A model generated the notes under the pieces. The model saw only the letters and a list, made by a program, of their open reading frames with translations. It was not told the DNA's origin and did no database searches. The position numbers were made by a program, and so were the translations under genes. Below, piece after piece: positions 37,379 through 37,681 of a DNA stretch of 37,681 nucleotides; the first letter of the stretch is position 1; each line of letters opens with the position of its first letter. Origin of the DNA: a virus. The stretch lies in IMG/VR virus record IMGVR_UViG_3300046369_000549, positions 1 to 37,681 of that record; one strand, given 5' to 3'.

Positions 37379-37407
37379 TTGACAACCTACTAAACTCCTG
37401 CTATAAT
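37379..37407 (+). promoter_or_regulatory. Sigma70 promoter nested in a terminator hairpin
   Basis: GGTTGACA (box 37379-37384), 17 bases, TATAAT (37402-37407). Start expected near 37414, inside the loop of the hairpin. Confidence 0.8.
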
Positions 37408-37442
37408 AGTTTTACTATTAACAGAATAGCAGGAGTTTTTTT
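37392..37442 (+). terminator. Hairpin terminator that also holds the next ribosome site
   Basis: AAACTCCTGCTAT (37392-37404) pairs perfectly over 13 bp with ATAGCAGGAGTTT (37426-37438), with Ts to 37442. The right arm includes AGGAG (37431-37435), the ribosome site for the ATG at 37443. Readthrough RNA would fold and terminate or hide the site, while RNA from the nested promoter lacks the left arm. Confidence 0.75.
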
Positions 37443-37681
37443 ATGACTATGTCACTAGCCCGTGGGCTATCAACTATCAATACAAAAAAGCCTAAACAGA
37501 AAAAACTAACACAGGCAAAACTAGACAAACTTAGAATTCAATGGCGTCAATATAATAAAGATATGCGGCGCAAGCATTTACATAGCCTTCAATATGATAA
37601 CTTTGACGACTATGTAGCATACACACAAGGTACTGCAAAGCCTAGAAAGCAACAGTCTCGTGGCGTGTATGATCCAAACAA
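37443..37681 (+). CDS. Partial gene at the right edge, conserved phage hypothetical
   Basis: The frame (MTMSLARGLSTINTKKPKQK, then basic and Tyr-rich residues such as LHSLQYDNFDDYVAYTQG) is open to the window end, 79 complete codons. It resembles, as I recall, a basic protein of T4-like cyanophages with the same MSLARGL start. Function unknown. Confidence 0.7.
   Translation, partial: MTMSLARGLSTINTKKPKQKKLTQAKLDKLRIQWRQYNKDMRRKHLHSLQYDNFDDYVAYTQGTAKPRKQQSRGVYDPN

Overview
This window looks like part of the genome of a T4-type tailed phage (myovirus) that infects a marine alphaproteobacterium, possibly of the SAR11 kind. The T4-type evidence is repeated TATAAATA/CTAAATA late-promoter boxes, nrdA-nrdB-glutaredoxin, a beta-helix tail fibre, a RecB-type exonuclease, and many small proteins that resemble conserved T4-like cyanophage hypotheticals. 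The alphaproteobacterial evidence is a circularly permuted two-piece tmRNA, a C4-type 5-aminolevulinate synthase, pseudoazurin, a DUF1127 protein and a bacterial aa3-oxidase subunit IV-like peptide. The DNA is AT-rich, genes are tightly packed, and TAATG or ATGA stop/start overlaps are very common. No terminase, capsid, portal or polymerase gene is in view, so this is a mixed late-structural and accessory section. All family calls come from reading motifs by eye, without a database search.

Layout: 1-1,353 has minus-strand small genes and an 850-bp non-coding island with four copies of a 12-bp repeat, TAGTGTG-type low-complexity DNA and a possible small RNA. 1,383-5,463 is a minus-strand operon of two radical SAM enzymes, an SGNH hydrolase-like protein and unknowns, read from one strong sigma70 promoter. 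5,472-8,272 (+) has small proteins, a virion-type cell-wall hydrolase, an AlgH/YqgE protein, a secreted protein and an HNH nuclease. 8,247-11,481 (-) has a third radical SAM enzyme, a DUF454 membrane protein, a second SGNH protein and hemA. 11,522-13,378 (+) has a 2-oxoglutarate oxygenase and virion-type proteins. 13,453-16,139 (-) has a phage-conserved pair, a pseudoazurin/oxidase-subunit cluster and a chain of TAATG-coupled micro-genes around DUF1127. 16,188-18,332 (+) has a PiT-like phosphate permease and PRPP synthetase, then a lipase on the minus strand. 19,137-29,163 (+) holds late genes: a nucleotidyltransferase, a ligase-fold protein, structural and lysis candidates, exonuclease and tail fibre. 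29,164-34,846 (+) has the ribonucleotide reductase set and small proteins. 34,853-37,681 has the tmRNA, an outer-membrane barrel, a Staphylococcus-type nuclease, a small winged-helix candidate and a partial gene.

Two promoter classes can be read directly: sigma70 sites (often GGTTGACA-N17-TATAAT) before accessory and nucleotide genes, and T4-like late boxes before virion genes, hemA, the oxygenase, a radical SAM gene and the tmRNA. In seven cases the late box is followed by exactly five bases and then ATG, and in an eighth by four. With T4 spacing the transcript would begin on the start codon, giving leaderless late mRNAs. Functionally the accessory genes fall into three groups. Phosphate uptake, PRPP synthesis and nucleotide reduction would feed DNA synthesis. 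ALAS, pseudoazurin and the oxidase-like peptide point to respiration. Radical SAM and SGNH proteins suggest an unidentified modification pathway. Other points worth checking are a possible -1 frameshift at an A10 run (25,702-25,711), a promoter nested inside a terminator/RBS hairpin (37,379-37,445), and five micro-genes of 23-58 codons found by reading stop/start overlaps.
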